Of a DNA stretch of 20,274 nt, positions 7,957 to 15,559 are shown in pieces. Positions within the stretch are counted from its first letter, which is position 1; every line of letters starts with the position of its first letter. The stretch is from Clostridia bacterium. GTDB lineage: Bacteria > Bacillota > Clostridia > Christensenellales > CAG-917. The stretch spans positions 1 through 20,274 of the forward strand of contig CAAFLX010000007.1 in NCBI GenBank assembly GCA_900763875.1. The letters run 5' to 3'. The translations under genes were made by a program, and so were the position numbers. The notes under the pieces are model-generated. The model was not told where the DNA came from and ran no database searches. It saw only the letters and a list, made by a program, of their open reading frames with translations.

Positions 7957-8325
7957 ATGATAAGCAAAAAAGATAAAAACGCAGATAGAATCATTCGTCA
8001 CGCAAGAGTCAGAAAGAAAGTCAACGGCACTGCCCAAAGACCTCGTCTTTGCGTGTACAGAAGCACAAACCATATCTATGCTCAAGTGATCGACGACGTA
8101 AAGGGCAACACCCTTTGCGCGGCATCCGACCTCGAAAAAGCAATCGCAGCACAAACTGCAGAGCTTTCAAAGAGCGACGTTGCAAAAGTCGTCGGCAAGG
8201 CAATTGCTGAAAAAGCTCAGGCAATCGGCATCAAAGAAGTCGTGTTCGACAGAGGCGGCTATCTTTACACCGGCAGAGTGCAAGCTCTCGCCGACGGCGC
8301 AAGAGAAGCCGGTCTTGAGTTTTAA
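7957..8325 (+). CDS. rplR: 50S ribosomal protein L18
   Basis: L18 binds 5S rRNA with L5 in the central protuberance. The 122-residue protein has the usual basic N-terminal arm (SKKDKNADRIIRHARVRKKV), then GTAQRPRLCVYRSTNHIYAQ and the C-terminal FDRGGYLYTGRVQALADGAR. Length is normal. The ribosome binding site, GAGGTGA, is weaker than most in this cluster. Confidence 0.97.
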   Translation: MISKKDKNADRIIRHARVRKKVNGTAQRPRLCVYRSTNHIYAQVIDDVKGNTLCAASDLEKAIAAQTAELSKSDVAKVVGKAIAEKAQAIGIKEVVFDRGGYLYTGRVQALADGAREAGLEF

Positions 8326-8336
8326 TCGGAGGAATT

Positions 8337-8855
8337 ATGGCAGATAATCGTGATAGAAGAAACGATAGAAACAGAGAAGAAAACGACGGTTTGAACAAGA
8401 AACTTATTGCTGTCAACCGCGTCACCAAAACCACCAAGGGCGGCAAGAACATGCGCTTTTCCGCACTCGTCGTGGTTGGCGACGGCAACGGCAAAGTCGG
8501 TCTCGGTATGGGCAAAGCGGCGGAAGTTCCCGAAGCAATCGAAAAGGCAACTCAAGACGCAAAGCGCAACCTTGTCTCTATTTCTTTGAAAGGCAGCACA
8601 ATTCCTCATGCAACGACGGGCAAGTTCAGTCGTGGTCAAGTTCTCCTCCTTCCTGCAGAAGAAGGTTGCGGCGTCATCGCGGGCGGTGCAGTCCGTATGG
8701 TGCTCGAAACCGCAGGCGTGAAGGACATCAGAACCAAGTCCCTCGGCTCAAACAACCCCATCAACAGCGCAAAAGCAACGCTTGCAGGGCTTATGAGCCT
8801 TCGCAATGCCGATGAAATTGCGCAACTTCGCGGCGTAGACGTCGTCGTTGACTAA
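8337..8855 (+). CDS. rpsE: 30S ribosomal protein S5
   Basis: S5 lines the mRNA entry site and affects decoding accuracy. The 172-residue product opens with a charged, Asp/Arg/Asn-rich stretch of about 20 residues (ADNRDRRNDRNREENDG) before the double-stranded-RNA-binding-type N-domain with VNRVTKTTKGGKNMRFSALV. The C-domain contains GSNNPINSAKATLAGL. CGGAGGA lies just upstream. Confidence 0.97.
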   Translation: MADNRDRRNDRNREENDGLNKKLIAVNRVTKTTKGGKNMRFSALVVVGDGNGKVGLGMGKAAEVPEAIEKATQDAKRNLVSISLKGSTIPHATTGKFSRGQVLLLPAEEGCGVIAGGAVRMVLETAGVKDIRTKSLGSNNPINSAKATLAGLMSLRNADEIAQLRGVDVVVD

Positions 8856-8869
8856 TCGGGAGGCGCACT

Positions 8870-9079
8870 ATGGCAAAGAAAGCAGAAGCAAAAGCAGAAG
8901 TCAAAATGATCAAAGTCACTCTCGTTAGAAGCTCGAACGGCATCCTCAAAAATCAAAAAGCCAATCTCGAAGCAATGGGTTTGCACAAAATCGGCAACAC
9001 CAAAACCTTCGTTGACGACGCTTGCGTGAGAGGAAAAATCGCAAAAGTTTCTCACCTTGTCAAGGTTGAGGAAGCGTGA
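8870..9079 (+). CDS. rpmD: 50S ribosomal protein L30, short N-terminal extension
   Basis: L30 is a small large-subunit protein next to the 5S region. The core IKVTLVRSSNGILKNQKANL and the end KVSHLVKVEEA are standard. About 12 Lys/Ala/Glu residues (MAKKAEAKAEVK) precede the normal start, giving 69 residues instead of about 58-60. The upstream GGGAGG supports the first ATG rather than the internal one at residue 13. Confidence 0.95.
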   Translation: MAKKAEAKAEVKMIKVTLVRSSNGILKNQKANLEAMGLHKIGNTKTFVDDACVRGKIAKVSHLVKVEEA

Positions 9080-9089
9080 GGAGGAGCAT

Positions 9090-9536
9090 ATGAATATTCA
9101 AGATCTTAAACCCGCAGAGGGCGCAAAAACCGCAACCAAGAGAATCGGACGCGGCGTCGGCTCCGGCATGGGTAAAACATCTACTCGTGGACATAAAGGT
9201 CAATGGGCAAGAAGCGGTGGCGGCGTACGTCCCAACTTCGAAGGCGGTCAAATGCCGATGACCAGAAGACTTCCGAAAATCGGTTTCAACAACAAGAGAT
9301 TCGCACATGTCTACAACACGGTCAACATCGACGTTTTCAACAGATTTGAAGACGGAGCAGTTGTCGGTATCGATGAGCTTGTCGCAAGCGGTATCATCAA
9401 GAAGGTCGAAGCATACGGACTCAAAGTCCTTGGCAGTGGCGAACTTGAGAAGAAGCTTACGATCAAAGCCAACAAATTCACCGCGTCTGCAATTCAAAAA
9501 ATCGAAAAGGCAGGCGGCACAGTAGAGGTGCTATAA
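9090..9536 (+). CDS. rplO: 50S ribosomal protein L15
   Basis: L15 is a late-assembly large-subunit protein. I place the start at 9090 (MNIQDLKPAEGAK), behind GAGGAG in the gap after rpmD; an earlier in-frame start at 9057 would lie inside rpmD and add unrelated residues. The resulting 148 residues match the family, with the glycine- and arginine-rich N-terminal RIGRGVGSGMGKTSTRGHKG and a C-terminal KIEKAGGTVEVL. The stop overlaps the secY ATG by one base. Confidence 0.97.
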   Translation: MNIQDLKPAEGAKTATKRIGRGVGSGMGKTSTRGHKGQWARSGGGVRPNFEGGQMPMTRRLPKIGFNNKRFAHVYNTVNIDVFNRFEDGAVVGIDELVASGIIKKVEAYGLKVLGSGELEKKLTIKANKFTASAIQKIEKAGGTVEVL

Positions 9537-10861
9537 TGTTTGAGACACTCAAAAACGCATTCAAGTCGAAGGAGATAAGAGTGAAGATATGGATTACCCT
9601 CGCTCTTATCCTCGTCTACAGAATCGGATGCTATATCCCTATCCCGACATTCAACATTGCGGATATGCAAAAGGCAGACGCATTTACAAGTGACTTCCTG
9701 AGCATCCTCAACGTCATCACCGGCGGCTCAATGCAGAACGCAACCTTGTTCGCACTCGGCGTGTTGCCATTCATCAACTCGTCAATTATTATGCAACTTC
9801 TCGCGCTCGTAATTCCTGCGCTTGAAAGAATGTCCAAAGAGGGCGAAGAGGGCAGAAAGAAGCTCACCCAAATCACCAGAATCGTTGCTGTCGTGCTTGC
9901 AGTCGTGCAAGCAATCGGTATCGTTGTGGCGTTCAAGAGCTATTTCATCAACGTGTTCTCCTTTGAAAACGGTCAAGACAACCCGATTTTGACAATGGCA
10001 CTGACGATAGTCTTGCTTGTTGCAGGCAGCGTCATGGTTATGTGGCTGAGTGAAAGAATCACCGAATACGGCATCGGCAACGGTACGTCAATCATCATCT
10101 TCATCGGCATTCTTTCCACCGCAGGCACGACTATGGCAAAATCGTTCAAGCTCATCGGTCAAGAATGGACTTACATTTGGAACATCCTTGGATTCATTCT
10201 CGTGGTTGTGGGCGTCCTCACGTTCATCGTGTTTATGGACGGCGCAGAGAGAAGAATCACGGTGCAGTACTCCAAGCAAATCAAGGGCAACAAAATGTAC
10301 GGCGGTCAATCCACCTACATCCCCATTCGCGTCAACGGTAGCGGCGTTATGCCCATCATTTTCGCATCGTCCTTGCTTATGTTCCCCCAAATGATCATCC
10401 AACTCTTCTTTAGCAACACTAAAGCGGCGACTTGGTATGCAACATATATGGGAAGCGGCACTGCGGTGTACTACGTGCTTTTGGCATTGTTCATCCTCGG
10501 ATTCAGCTATTTCTACGCTCAAATCCAGTTCAATCCCGAAGACGTTTCCAAAAACATTCAACAATACGGCGGATTTATCCCCGGCATAAGGGCAGGTAAG
10601 CCTACAAGCGACTTCCTCAAGAAGATAAACAACAGAATCACCTTCTTCGGAGCGGTGTTCCTCATGAGCTTGGCACTTATCCCCACCTTCATCTTCAGAG
10701 CACTCGCAATGGGCAACGGCTCTTGGGCAGCTCCGGCTCTCCCGTTTGCAAACTCGTTCTCGGCAACAGGTTTGCTCATCGTCGTGTCCGTCGCGCTCGA
10801 ACTCAACAAACAGCTCGAATCGCAAATCATGATGAAGCACTACAAAGGCTTCCTCAAATAA
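9536..10861 (+). CDS. secY: Protein translocase subunit SecY
   Basis: SecY is the channel of the Sec translocon in the cytoplasmic membrane, working with SecE, SecG, SecA and the ribosome. The 441 residues contain the expected ten hydrophobic helices, the first at about 20-36. Recognisable blocks are RIGCYIPIPTF, LFALGVLPFINSSIIMQLL (plug/TM2 region) and the cytoplasmic loop with FNPEDVSKNIQQYGGFIPGIR. It ends with LESQIMMKHYKGFLK, as usual. It overlaps rplO by one base and is the last gene of the spc block before a structured gap. Confidence 0.98.
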   Translation: MFETLKNAFKSKEIRVKIWITLALILVYRIGCYIPIPTFNIADMQKADAFTSDFLSILNVITGGSMQNATLFALGVLPFINSSIIMQLLALVIPALERMSKEGEEGRKKLTQITRIVAVVLAVVQAIGIVVAFKSYFINVFSFENGQDNPILTMALTIVLLVAGSVMVMWLSERITEYGIGNGTSIIIFIGILSTAGTTMAKSFKLIGQEWTYIWNILGFILVVVGVLTFIVFMDGAERRITVQYSKQIKGNKMYGGQSTYIPIRVNGSGVMPIIFASSLLMFPQMIIQLFFSNTKAATWYATYMGSGTAVYYVLLALFILGFSYFYAQIQFNPEDVSKNIQQYGGFIPGIRAGKPTSDFLKKINNRITFFGAVFLMSLALIPTFIFRALAMGNGSWAAPALPFANSFSATGLLIVVSVALELNKQLESQIMMKHYKGFLK

Positions 10862-10891
10862 GCGAATCGACAAACAAACCCAAATTTTTTG

Positions 10892-10932
10892 CTCGATGGC
10901 GCAAATCAATCTTTGATTTGTTTGCCATCGAG
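10892..10932 (+). other. Large stem-loop between secY and adk
   Basis: CTCGATGGC (892-900 of the 10-kb block, i.e. 10892-10900) pairs perfectly with GCCATCGAG (10924-10932). Inside it CAAATCAA (10902-10909) pairs with TTGATTTG (10913-10920). No T-run follows on the + strand, so it is not a standard intrinsic terminator. It might protect the secY 3' end or attenuate read-through. Its 3' arm contains the -35 element of the adk promoter. Confidence 0.7.
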
Positions 10933-10950
10933 ATGAAAAAGTGCTATAAT
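10922..10950 (+). promoter_or_regulatory. Strong promoter for adk, nearly leaderless
   Basis: TTGCCA (10922-10927, 5 of 6 consensus) and a perfect TATAAT (10945-10950) are 17 bp apart. The predicted start, about seven bases after the -10, is near 10957, while the adk ATG is at 10959. The mRNA would have a 5' leader of zero to a few bases and no Shine-Dalgarno sequence. Confidence 0.8.
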
Positions 10951-10958
10951 AAATAATT

Positions 10959-11579
10959 ATGAAAAATATTATATTATTAGGCGCTCCGGGCGCAGGAAAA
11001 GGTACGCAAGCGGCATTGATTGCAGAGGCATTCAACGTCCCGCACATCTCAACGGGTGACATCCTCCGTCGCAATATGAAGGAAGGCACGCCCCTCGGCT
11101 TGAAAGCAAAGGCTTTTGTCGAATCGGGCGGACTCGTTCCCGACGAAGTGGTCATCGGACTGGTTGAGGACAGACTCTCTCAAGACGATTGCAAAAACGG
11201 TTATATCCTTGACGGATTTCCAAGAACAATAGCTCAGGCAGAGGCTCTTGACAAGGTTGCCGACATCGACCTTGCAATCAACATCGACGTACCGTTTAAA
11301 ACTATCATAGACAGACTCGGAGGCAGAAGAGTTTGCGTGTGCGGAGAAACATATCACGTTTCAATGCTCAACGGCGAAACCACCTGCAAACGCTGCGGCA
11401 AAGAGCTTTTCATCCGTGAGGACGACAAGCCCGAAACAGTGAAAAACAGACTCCAAGTCTACAGCGACCAAACTCAACCGCTCATCGATTATTATCGTTC
11501 GCAAAACAAAATCGTTGACATCCCTGCCAACGGCACGAAAGAAGAAATCTTTGCGGACATAAAGAAGGTGCTTGAATGA
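10959..11579 (+). CDS. adk: Adenylate kinase, compact zinc-type lid
   Basis: Adenylate kinase interconverts ATP + AMP and 2 ADP. The P-loop is GAPGAGKGT (residues 8-16), the AMP-binding helix has STGDILRRNM (31-40) and GYILDGFPRT (81-90) is canonical. The lid holds Cys126, Cys128, Cys143 and Cys146, a probable zinc site, but the first pair is CxC rather than the CxxC of Bacillus-type enzymes and the lid is short; total 206 residues versus about 214-217. No ribosome binding site precedes the ATG, in line with the promoter position. The stop overlaps map (ATGA). Confidence 0.97.
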   Translation: MKNIILLGAPGAGKGTQAALIAEAFNVPHISTGDILRRNMKEGTPLGLKAKAFVESGGLVPDEVVIGLVEDRLSQDDCKNGYILDGFPRTIAQAEALDKVADIDLAINIDVPFKTIIDRLGGRRVCVCGETYHVSMLNGETTCKRCGKELFIREDDKPETVKNRLQVYSDQTQPLIDYYRSQNKIVDIPANGTKEEIFADIKKVLE

Positions 11580-12313
11580 TAATCATCAAAAGCCCTCACG
11601 AAATCGAGTGTATGAGGAAGTCGGGCGCAATCTTGCGAGATTGCTTGCTTTTCCTCGGCGATAGAGTGAAACCGGGCGTGTCTACAAAACGTCTTGACGA
11701 ATTTGCTTACGATTATATCAAAAGGCATGATTCAACTCCGTCTTTCCTAGGCTACGGCGGATTTCCGGGGACGATATGCGCGTCAATCGACGAGGTTGTG
11801 GTTCACGGCTTTCCATCCGACAGACGCCTCAAAGAGGGCGAGATAATCGGAGTTGACTGCGGGCTGGTTTTCAAAGGCTGGCAAGCGGACGCGGCAAGAA
11901 CTTTCCTTGTGGGAGAGGTCAGCGACGAGAAAAAACGCCTCGTTGACACAACGAGAGAGAGCTTTTTCGAGGGCGTCAAGCAGTTCAAGGCAGGAGGGCG
12001 GCTCGGAGACATATCGCACGCCGTGCAAGTTTACAACGAATCGCGCGGATACGGTGTGGTGAGGTCGATGGTCGGACACGGAATCGGCAGAGAGATGCAC
12101 GAAGATCCTCAAGTGCCAAACTACGGCAAGGCGGGACACGGGCCGAAACTCGAAGTCGGTATGGTGCTTGCAATCGAGCCTATGGTCAATATGGGCACGT
12201 GGCAAACGCTCGAGGACGGTTGGAAATGCGTCACTCTCGACGGCAAACCTTCCGCTCACTATGAGAACACTGTTGCTCTGACAGAAAACGGAGCTGAAAT
12301 ACTTACGCTTTGA
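11576..12313 (+). CDS. map: Type I methionine aminopeptidase
   Basis: The enzyme removes the initiator methionine from nascent proteins. The 245 residues form a single pita-bread domain. The five metal ligands are visible as Asp94 (GVDCG), Asp105 (ADAARTF), His168 (GHGIG), Glu201 (IEPM) and Glu230 (HYENT), with the substrate histidine His77. There is no N-terminal zinc-finger or SEC-C extension. It overlaps adk by four bases, with AAGGTG upstream, and sits one base before the KOW-protein start. Confidence 0.98.
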   Translation: MIIIKSPHEIECMRKSGAILRDCLLFLGDRVKPGVSTKRLDEFAYDYIKRHDSTPSFLGYGGFPGTICASIDEVVVHGFPSDRRLKEGEIIGVDCGLVFKGWQADAARTFLVGEVSDEKKRLVDTTRESFFEGVKQFKAGGRLGDISHAVQVYNESRGYGVVRSMVGHGIGREMHEDPQVPNYGKAGHGPKLEVGMVLAIEPMVNMGTWQTLEDGWKCVTLDGKPSAHYENTVALTENGAEILTL

Positions 12314-12314
12314 T

Positions 12315-12581
12315 ATGGAAATCGGCACTATCGTTTATTCAAAAGCAGGTCGCGACCAAGGCGCGTATTACGCCGTCGTCGAGATTGTGGACGAAAACAC
12401 CGTGAAAATCGCGGACGGAGATCTGCGCCACATCAAAAACGCAAAAATCAAAAACGTAAAGCATCTTCAATCTACGGGCGACGTGCTCGAAAAGATTGCG
12501 GAAAAACTCAAAAACGGAACACAGGTGTTCGACCAAGAGTTGTTCAGCGCACTCCGTTTTTACAACGACAACAACAATTAA
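12315..12581 (+). CDS. KOW-domain RNA-binding protein (L14e-like)
   Basis: The 88-residue product begins EIGTIVYSKAGRDQGAYYAVVEI, the pattern of a KOW motif, then a DGDLRHIKNAKIKNVKHL segment, like the small KOW proteins found between map and infA in many Clostridia. These are often annotated as ribosomal protein L14E/L6E/L27E-like; a link to RNA or ribosome function is inferred from fold and position, not shown. No Shine-Dalgarno site is near; the start one base after the map stop implies coupling. Confidence 0.88.
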   Translation: MEIGTIVYSKAGRDQGAYYAVVEIVDENTVKIADGDLRHIKNAKIKNVKHLQSTGDVLEKIAEKLKNGTQVFDQELFSALRFYNDNNN

Positions 12582-12590
12582 GAGGACTCT

Positions 12591-12809
12591 ATGTCAAAAG
12601 AAGACGTTATCGAAACCGAAGGCAAAGTCATCGAAGTTTTGCCCAAAACTCAATTCAGAGTGATGCTCACAAACGGCCATGAGATTCTTGCGTATCTCGG
12701 CGGAAAGTTGCGTATCAACAACATTAGAATTCTCGAAGGCGACAAAGTCAAAATCGAAATGTCGCCGTACGACCTGACAAAAGGCAGAATCATCTACCGC
12801 AACAAATAA
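12591..12809 (+). CDS. infA: Translation initiation factor IF-1
   Basis: IF-1 blocks the A site during initiation. The 72-residue length is exactly standard, and the single S1-like OB fold is clear: MSKEDVIETEGKVIEVLP, FRVMLTNGHEILAYLGGKLR and GDKVKIEMSPYDLTKGRI. AGAGG precedes the start. It is in its usual place between the KOW protein and rpmJ. Confidence 0.98.
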   Translation: MSKEDVIETEGKVIEVLPKTQFRVMLTNGHEILAYLGGKLRINNIRILEGDKVKIEMSPYDLTKGRIIYRNK

Positions 12810-12860
12810 GGTCATATCGAAACTAAAATCGAAAAAAAGGACTCATTTAGGAGGTTTACT

Positions 12861-12977
12861 ATGAAAGTCAGACCCAGCGTCAAGCCTATGTGCGACAAAT
12901 GCAAAGTTATCAAAAGAAACGGCAGAGTTATGGTCATCTGCTCAAAGTATCCCAACCACAAACAACGTCAAGGTTGA
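12861..12977 (+). CDS. rpmJ: 50S ribosomal protein L36
   Basis: L36 is the smallest large-subunit protein, near the A-site region. The 38-residue ORF starts MKVRPSVKPMCDKCKVIKR and ends PNHKQRQG. The zinc ligands are Cys11, Cys14, Cys27 and His33. The last ligand is one position later than in the usual 37-residue form because of one extra residue after Cys27. An AGGAGG site lies at 12849-12854, just upstream. Confidence 0.97.
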   Translation: MKVRPSVKPMCDKCKVIKRNGRVMVICSKYPNHKQRQG

Positions 12978-13146
12978 GTTGGTGGTCGGGCTTTTGACGT
13001 TTTGAGGCAATGCTCCGCCTCGGCATCAAAAGTAAAATTCGGCAAAAAGCGTAGGGCGGCTGGTTGCTCCATTCCAAATCTTACGGCAACTACCTATGCG
13101 TGGCATATATAAAAAAACACTTTTTTCACTATTTCGGAGGTAGAAA
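12978..13146 (+). promoter_or_regulatory. Structured spacer/leader before rpsM
   Basis: This is by far the longest gap within the alpha block. One stem-loop is formed by CTTTTGA (12991-12997) with TCAAAAG (13026-13032), enclosing GAGGC (13004-13008) with GCCTC (13017-13021). A second imperfect pairing brings GTTGC (about 13064) to GCAAC (about 13086), with GCGTAGG and CCTATGC outside it. TATATAA-like sequence at 13106-13113 could be a -10, but no good -35 is 17 bp upstream. CGGAGG before rpsM is its RBS. In E. coli S4 represses the alpha operon through a pseudoknot ahead of rpsM; this is a candidate for similar control. Confidence 0.45.
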
Positions 13147-13515
13147 ATGGCAAGAATCGCCGGCGTGGATCTTCCGCGCGACAAGAGAGTTGAATACGGA
13201 CTTACCTACATCTATGGTATCGGTCTTGCAACTTCTCAAAAGATTTTGAAAGAGACCGGCATCAATCCCGATATTCGCGTCAAGGATTTGAGCGAAGATC
13301 AAGTCAGTCTCATTCGTGATTACATCGAACAACATTTGCACGTCGAAGGCGACCTCAAAAGAGAAGTCGGTCTCAATATCAAGAGATTGATGGAAATCGG
13401 TTGCTATCGCGGCGTACGTCACAGAAAAGGACTCCCCGTACGCGGACAAAACACCAAACAAAATGCCCGTACAAGAAAAGGTCCGAAGCGCGCAGTCAGC
13501 CGCAGCAAGAAATAA
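13147..13515 (+). CDS. rpsM: 30S ribosomal protein S13
   Basis: S13 is a head protein forming bridges with the large subunit and contacting P-site tRNA. The 122-residue product starts MARIAGVDLPRDKRVEYGLTYIYGIG, has the helix-two-turn-helix region about residues 15-60, and the basic tail with RGVRHRKGLPVRGQ followed by NARTRKGPKR. CGGAGGT precedes the ATG. It opens the alpha segment after the structured spacer, with rpsK 12 nt downstream. Confidence 0.98.
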   Translation: MARIAGVDLPRDKRVEYGLTYIYGIGLATSQKILKETGINPDIRVKDLSEDQVSLIRDYIEQHLHVEGDLKREVGLNIKRLMEIGCYRGVRHRKGLPVRGQNTKQNARTRKGPKRAVSRSKK

Positions 13516-13527
13516 GGAGGCTAGACT

Positions 13528-13923
13528 ATGGCAGGTATCGCAAGAAAAGCTATTAAGAAAAGAAAAGATATCAAACGCGTTGAAAAAGGTCAAGTGCATA
13601 TTCACGCTTCTTTCAACAACACAATCGTCACAATCACCGATATGAACGGCAACGCAATCTCTTGGTCTTCCGCAGGCAAACTCAAACTCCGCGGCAGCCG
13701 TAAGTCCACTCCGTTTGCAGCACAAATGGTCAGCGAGGACGCTGCAAAAGTTGCATACGATCAAGGTATGAGAAGCGTTGAAGTCTACGTCAAAGGCCCC
13801 GGTCAAGGCAGAGAAAGCGCAATCCGCGCTCTTGCAAACGTCGGCATCGAAGTCACGCTCATTCAAGACGTCTCTCCGATTCCCCACAACGGATGCCGTC
13901 CGCCCAAGGCGAGAAGACTGTAA
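13528..13923 (+). CDS. rpsK: 30S ribosomal protein S11
   Basis: S11 forms the small-subunit platform near the E site. The 131-residue protein has the basic start (AGIARKAIKKRKDIKRVEKG), then HIHASFNNTIVTITDMNGNA, the segment with VYVKGPGQGRESAIRAL, and the C-terminal DVSPIPHNGCRPPKARRL. All blocks are in the expected order and length is normal. AAGGAGG lies directly upstream. Confidence 0.98.
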   Translation: MAGIARKAIKKRKDIKRVEKGQVHIHASFNNTIVTITDMNGNAISWSSAGKLKLRGSRKSTPFAAQMVSEDAAKVAYDQGMRSVEVYVKGPGQGRESAIRALANVGIEVTLIQDVSPIPHNGCRPPKARRL

Positions 13924-13940
13924 TTAGGAGGACTTAAACT

Positions 13941-14564
13941 ATGGCTAAATATACAGGAGCAGATTGCCGTCTTTGCAGACGCGAAGGTTGCAAACTCTAT
14001 CTCAAGGGCGAGAAGTGCGGTTCTACAAAATGCCCCCTTCTCACTAAGTATGCACCTCCCGGAGATCACGGCAAGGGCAGAAAGAAAGCAAGCGGTTACA
14101 GCGTTCAACTTCGTGAAAAACAAAAAACCAAACGTTACTACGGTGTGACCGAAAAGCAATTCGTGATGTACTATGACAGAGCGTCCGAAATGCGCGGCGT
14201 CACCGGTGAAAACATGCTCGTTTTGATCGAAAGACGTCTTGACAACGTTGTGTACCGTCTTGGTCTCGGTGCGTCCAGAGCTATGGCTCGCCAAATCGTC
14301 AACCACGGTCACATCACCGTCAACGGCAAAACCGTCGATATCCCTTCCTACCTTGTCAAAGCAGGCGACGTCATCGCTGTCAAGGAAAACAAGAGAGATT
14401 CCGCAATGTGGACAGCTGTGAAGGAAACCAAAAACCTCAGCCTCGTCAAATGGCTCGAATTTGACAACGCTACACTCACGGGCAAGGTTGTTGCTCTCCC
14501 CGAAAGAAGCGACATCGACCTCGACATCCAAGAACACCTTATCGTCGAGTTGTACTCAAAATAA
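13941..14564 (+). CDS. rpsD: 30S ribosomal protein S4, zinc type
   Basis: S4 nucleates small-subunit assembly and helps translational accuracy. The 207-residue product has Cys9, Cys12, Cys26 and Cys31, the same positions as the zinc form of Thermus S4. The S4 RNA-binding domain is at about residues 97-160 (RLDNVVYRLGLGASRAMAR, then VNHGHITVNGK). It lies inside the alpha cluster between rpsK and rpoA, as in E. coli and many Clostridia and unlike B. subtilis, where rpsD is elsewhere. Confidence 0.98.
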   Translation: MAKYTGADCRLCRREGCKLYLKGEKCGSTKCPLLTKYAPPGDHGKGRKKASGYSVQLREKQKTKRYYGVTEKQFVMYYDRASEMRGVTGENMLVLIERRLDNVVYRLGLGASRAMARQIVNHGHITVNGKTVDIPSYLVKAGDVIAVKENKRDSAMWTAVKETKNLSLVKWLEFDNATLTGKVVALPERSDIDLDIQEHLIVELYSK

Positions 14565-14584
14565 TTTGATCGGAGGATACAGTT

Positions 14585-15541
14585 ATGATGGAAATCAAAA
14601 GTCCCAAGATAACTTGCACGGAGAACGAAAGCAGAAACTATGCCAAGTTCGTCGTCGAGCCGCTTGAAAGAGGCTTCGGCACTACAATCGGCAACTGCTT
14701 GCGCCGTATTCTTCTTTCCGCGCTTCCCGGTGCTGCTGCAGTCGGCATCAAAATCGCGGGAGTAGAGCACGAATTCTCCACCATCAAGGGCGTGAAAGAG
14801 GAAGTCACCGAGATTATCCTCAACCTCAAAACTGTTCGTTTCAAAGCAATCAGCAGTCTCGAAACCGCCGGCAAGCAAGAGTGCAAACTCTTTGCAAACA
14901 CCGTCGGTACGGTCACCGCTGGCGACATTCAATGCGCCACCGGCATCGAGGTGATGAATCCCGACCAAGTCATCTGCACGTTGGACGAGGGCGCGTCAAT
15001 CGATATGACCATTTTTGTTGACTGCGGAAGGGGTTACGTTCCCGCTTCACAAAACAAGGACTATCATCAATCCATCGGTTATATCCCGATCGATTCGATT
15101 TACACTCCCGTCGTGAGAGCAAACTATGCAGTCGAAAGCACTCGTGTCGAGCAAAGCATCGACTTCGACAAACTTACCCTCGAAGTCACCACCGACGGCA
15201 CGACTTCTGCAAAAGAAATAACCTCTCTTGCGGCAAAAATTATGAACGACCACATCAAACTCTTTGTGGATTTGGTTGAGAACATGGGCGACAAGTCTAT
15301 CCTTGTCGAACCCCAAACCGATAGCAAAGTCAAAGTTCTCGAAATGTCCGTTGAAGATCTCGATCTCTCGGTGCGTTCGTACAATTGCTTGAAACGCGCA
15401 AATATCCACACCGTCGAAGACCTCACAAAGCGCACCGAAGACGATATGCTCAAAGTGAGAAATCTCGGCAGAAAATCACTCGAAGAAGTTGTCAAGAAAC
15501 TCGAAGACCTCGGCCTCGGCTTGAAGGCTCAAGAGGACTAA
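14585..15541 (+). CDS. rpoA: RNA polymerase subunit alpha
   Basis: The alpha dimer is the assembly platform of RNA polymerase and its C-domain contacts UP elements and activators. Of 318 residues, about 1-235 are the N-terminal domain (FVVEPLERGFGTTIGNCLRRILLSALPG begins it; the dimer-interface motif is split here as NCLRRILLSALPG). About 254-318 are the C-terminal domain with DLDLSVRSYNCLKRANIHT and LRNLGRKS-like VRNLGRKSLEEV. Two adjacent ATGs occur; the first, at 14585, is eight bases after GGAGG (14572-14576). Confidence 0.98.
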   Translation: MMEIKSPKITCTENESRNYAKFVVEPLERGFGTTIGNCLRRILLSALPGAAAVGIKIAGVEHEFSTIKGVKEEVTEIILNLKTVRFKAISSLETAGKQECKLFANTVGTVTAGDIQCATGIEVMNPDQVICTLDEGASIDMTIFVDCGRGYVPASQNKDYHQSIGYIPIDSIYTPVVRANYAVESTRVEQSIDFDKLTLEVTTDGTTSAKEITSLAAKIMNDHIKLFVDLVENMGDKSILVEPQTDSKVKVLEMSVEDLDLSVRSYNCLKRANIHTVEDLTKRTEDDMLKVRNLGRKSLEEVVKKLEDLGLGLKAQED

Positions 15542-15559
15542 GAGCACAGGAGGAACACA

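Noticed and set aside
9057..9089. Earlier start for rplO
   Set aside because: It lies inside rpmD, and the added residues are an out-of-frame reading of its end; the ATG at 9090 follows GAGGAG.
330..15500. Many long minus-strand open frames across the ribosomal cluster
   Set aside because: They are antisense shadows of highly biased ribosomal genes, with no ribosome binding sites or recognisable domains.
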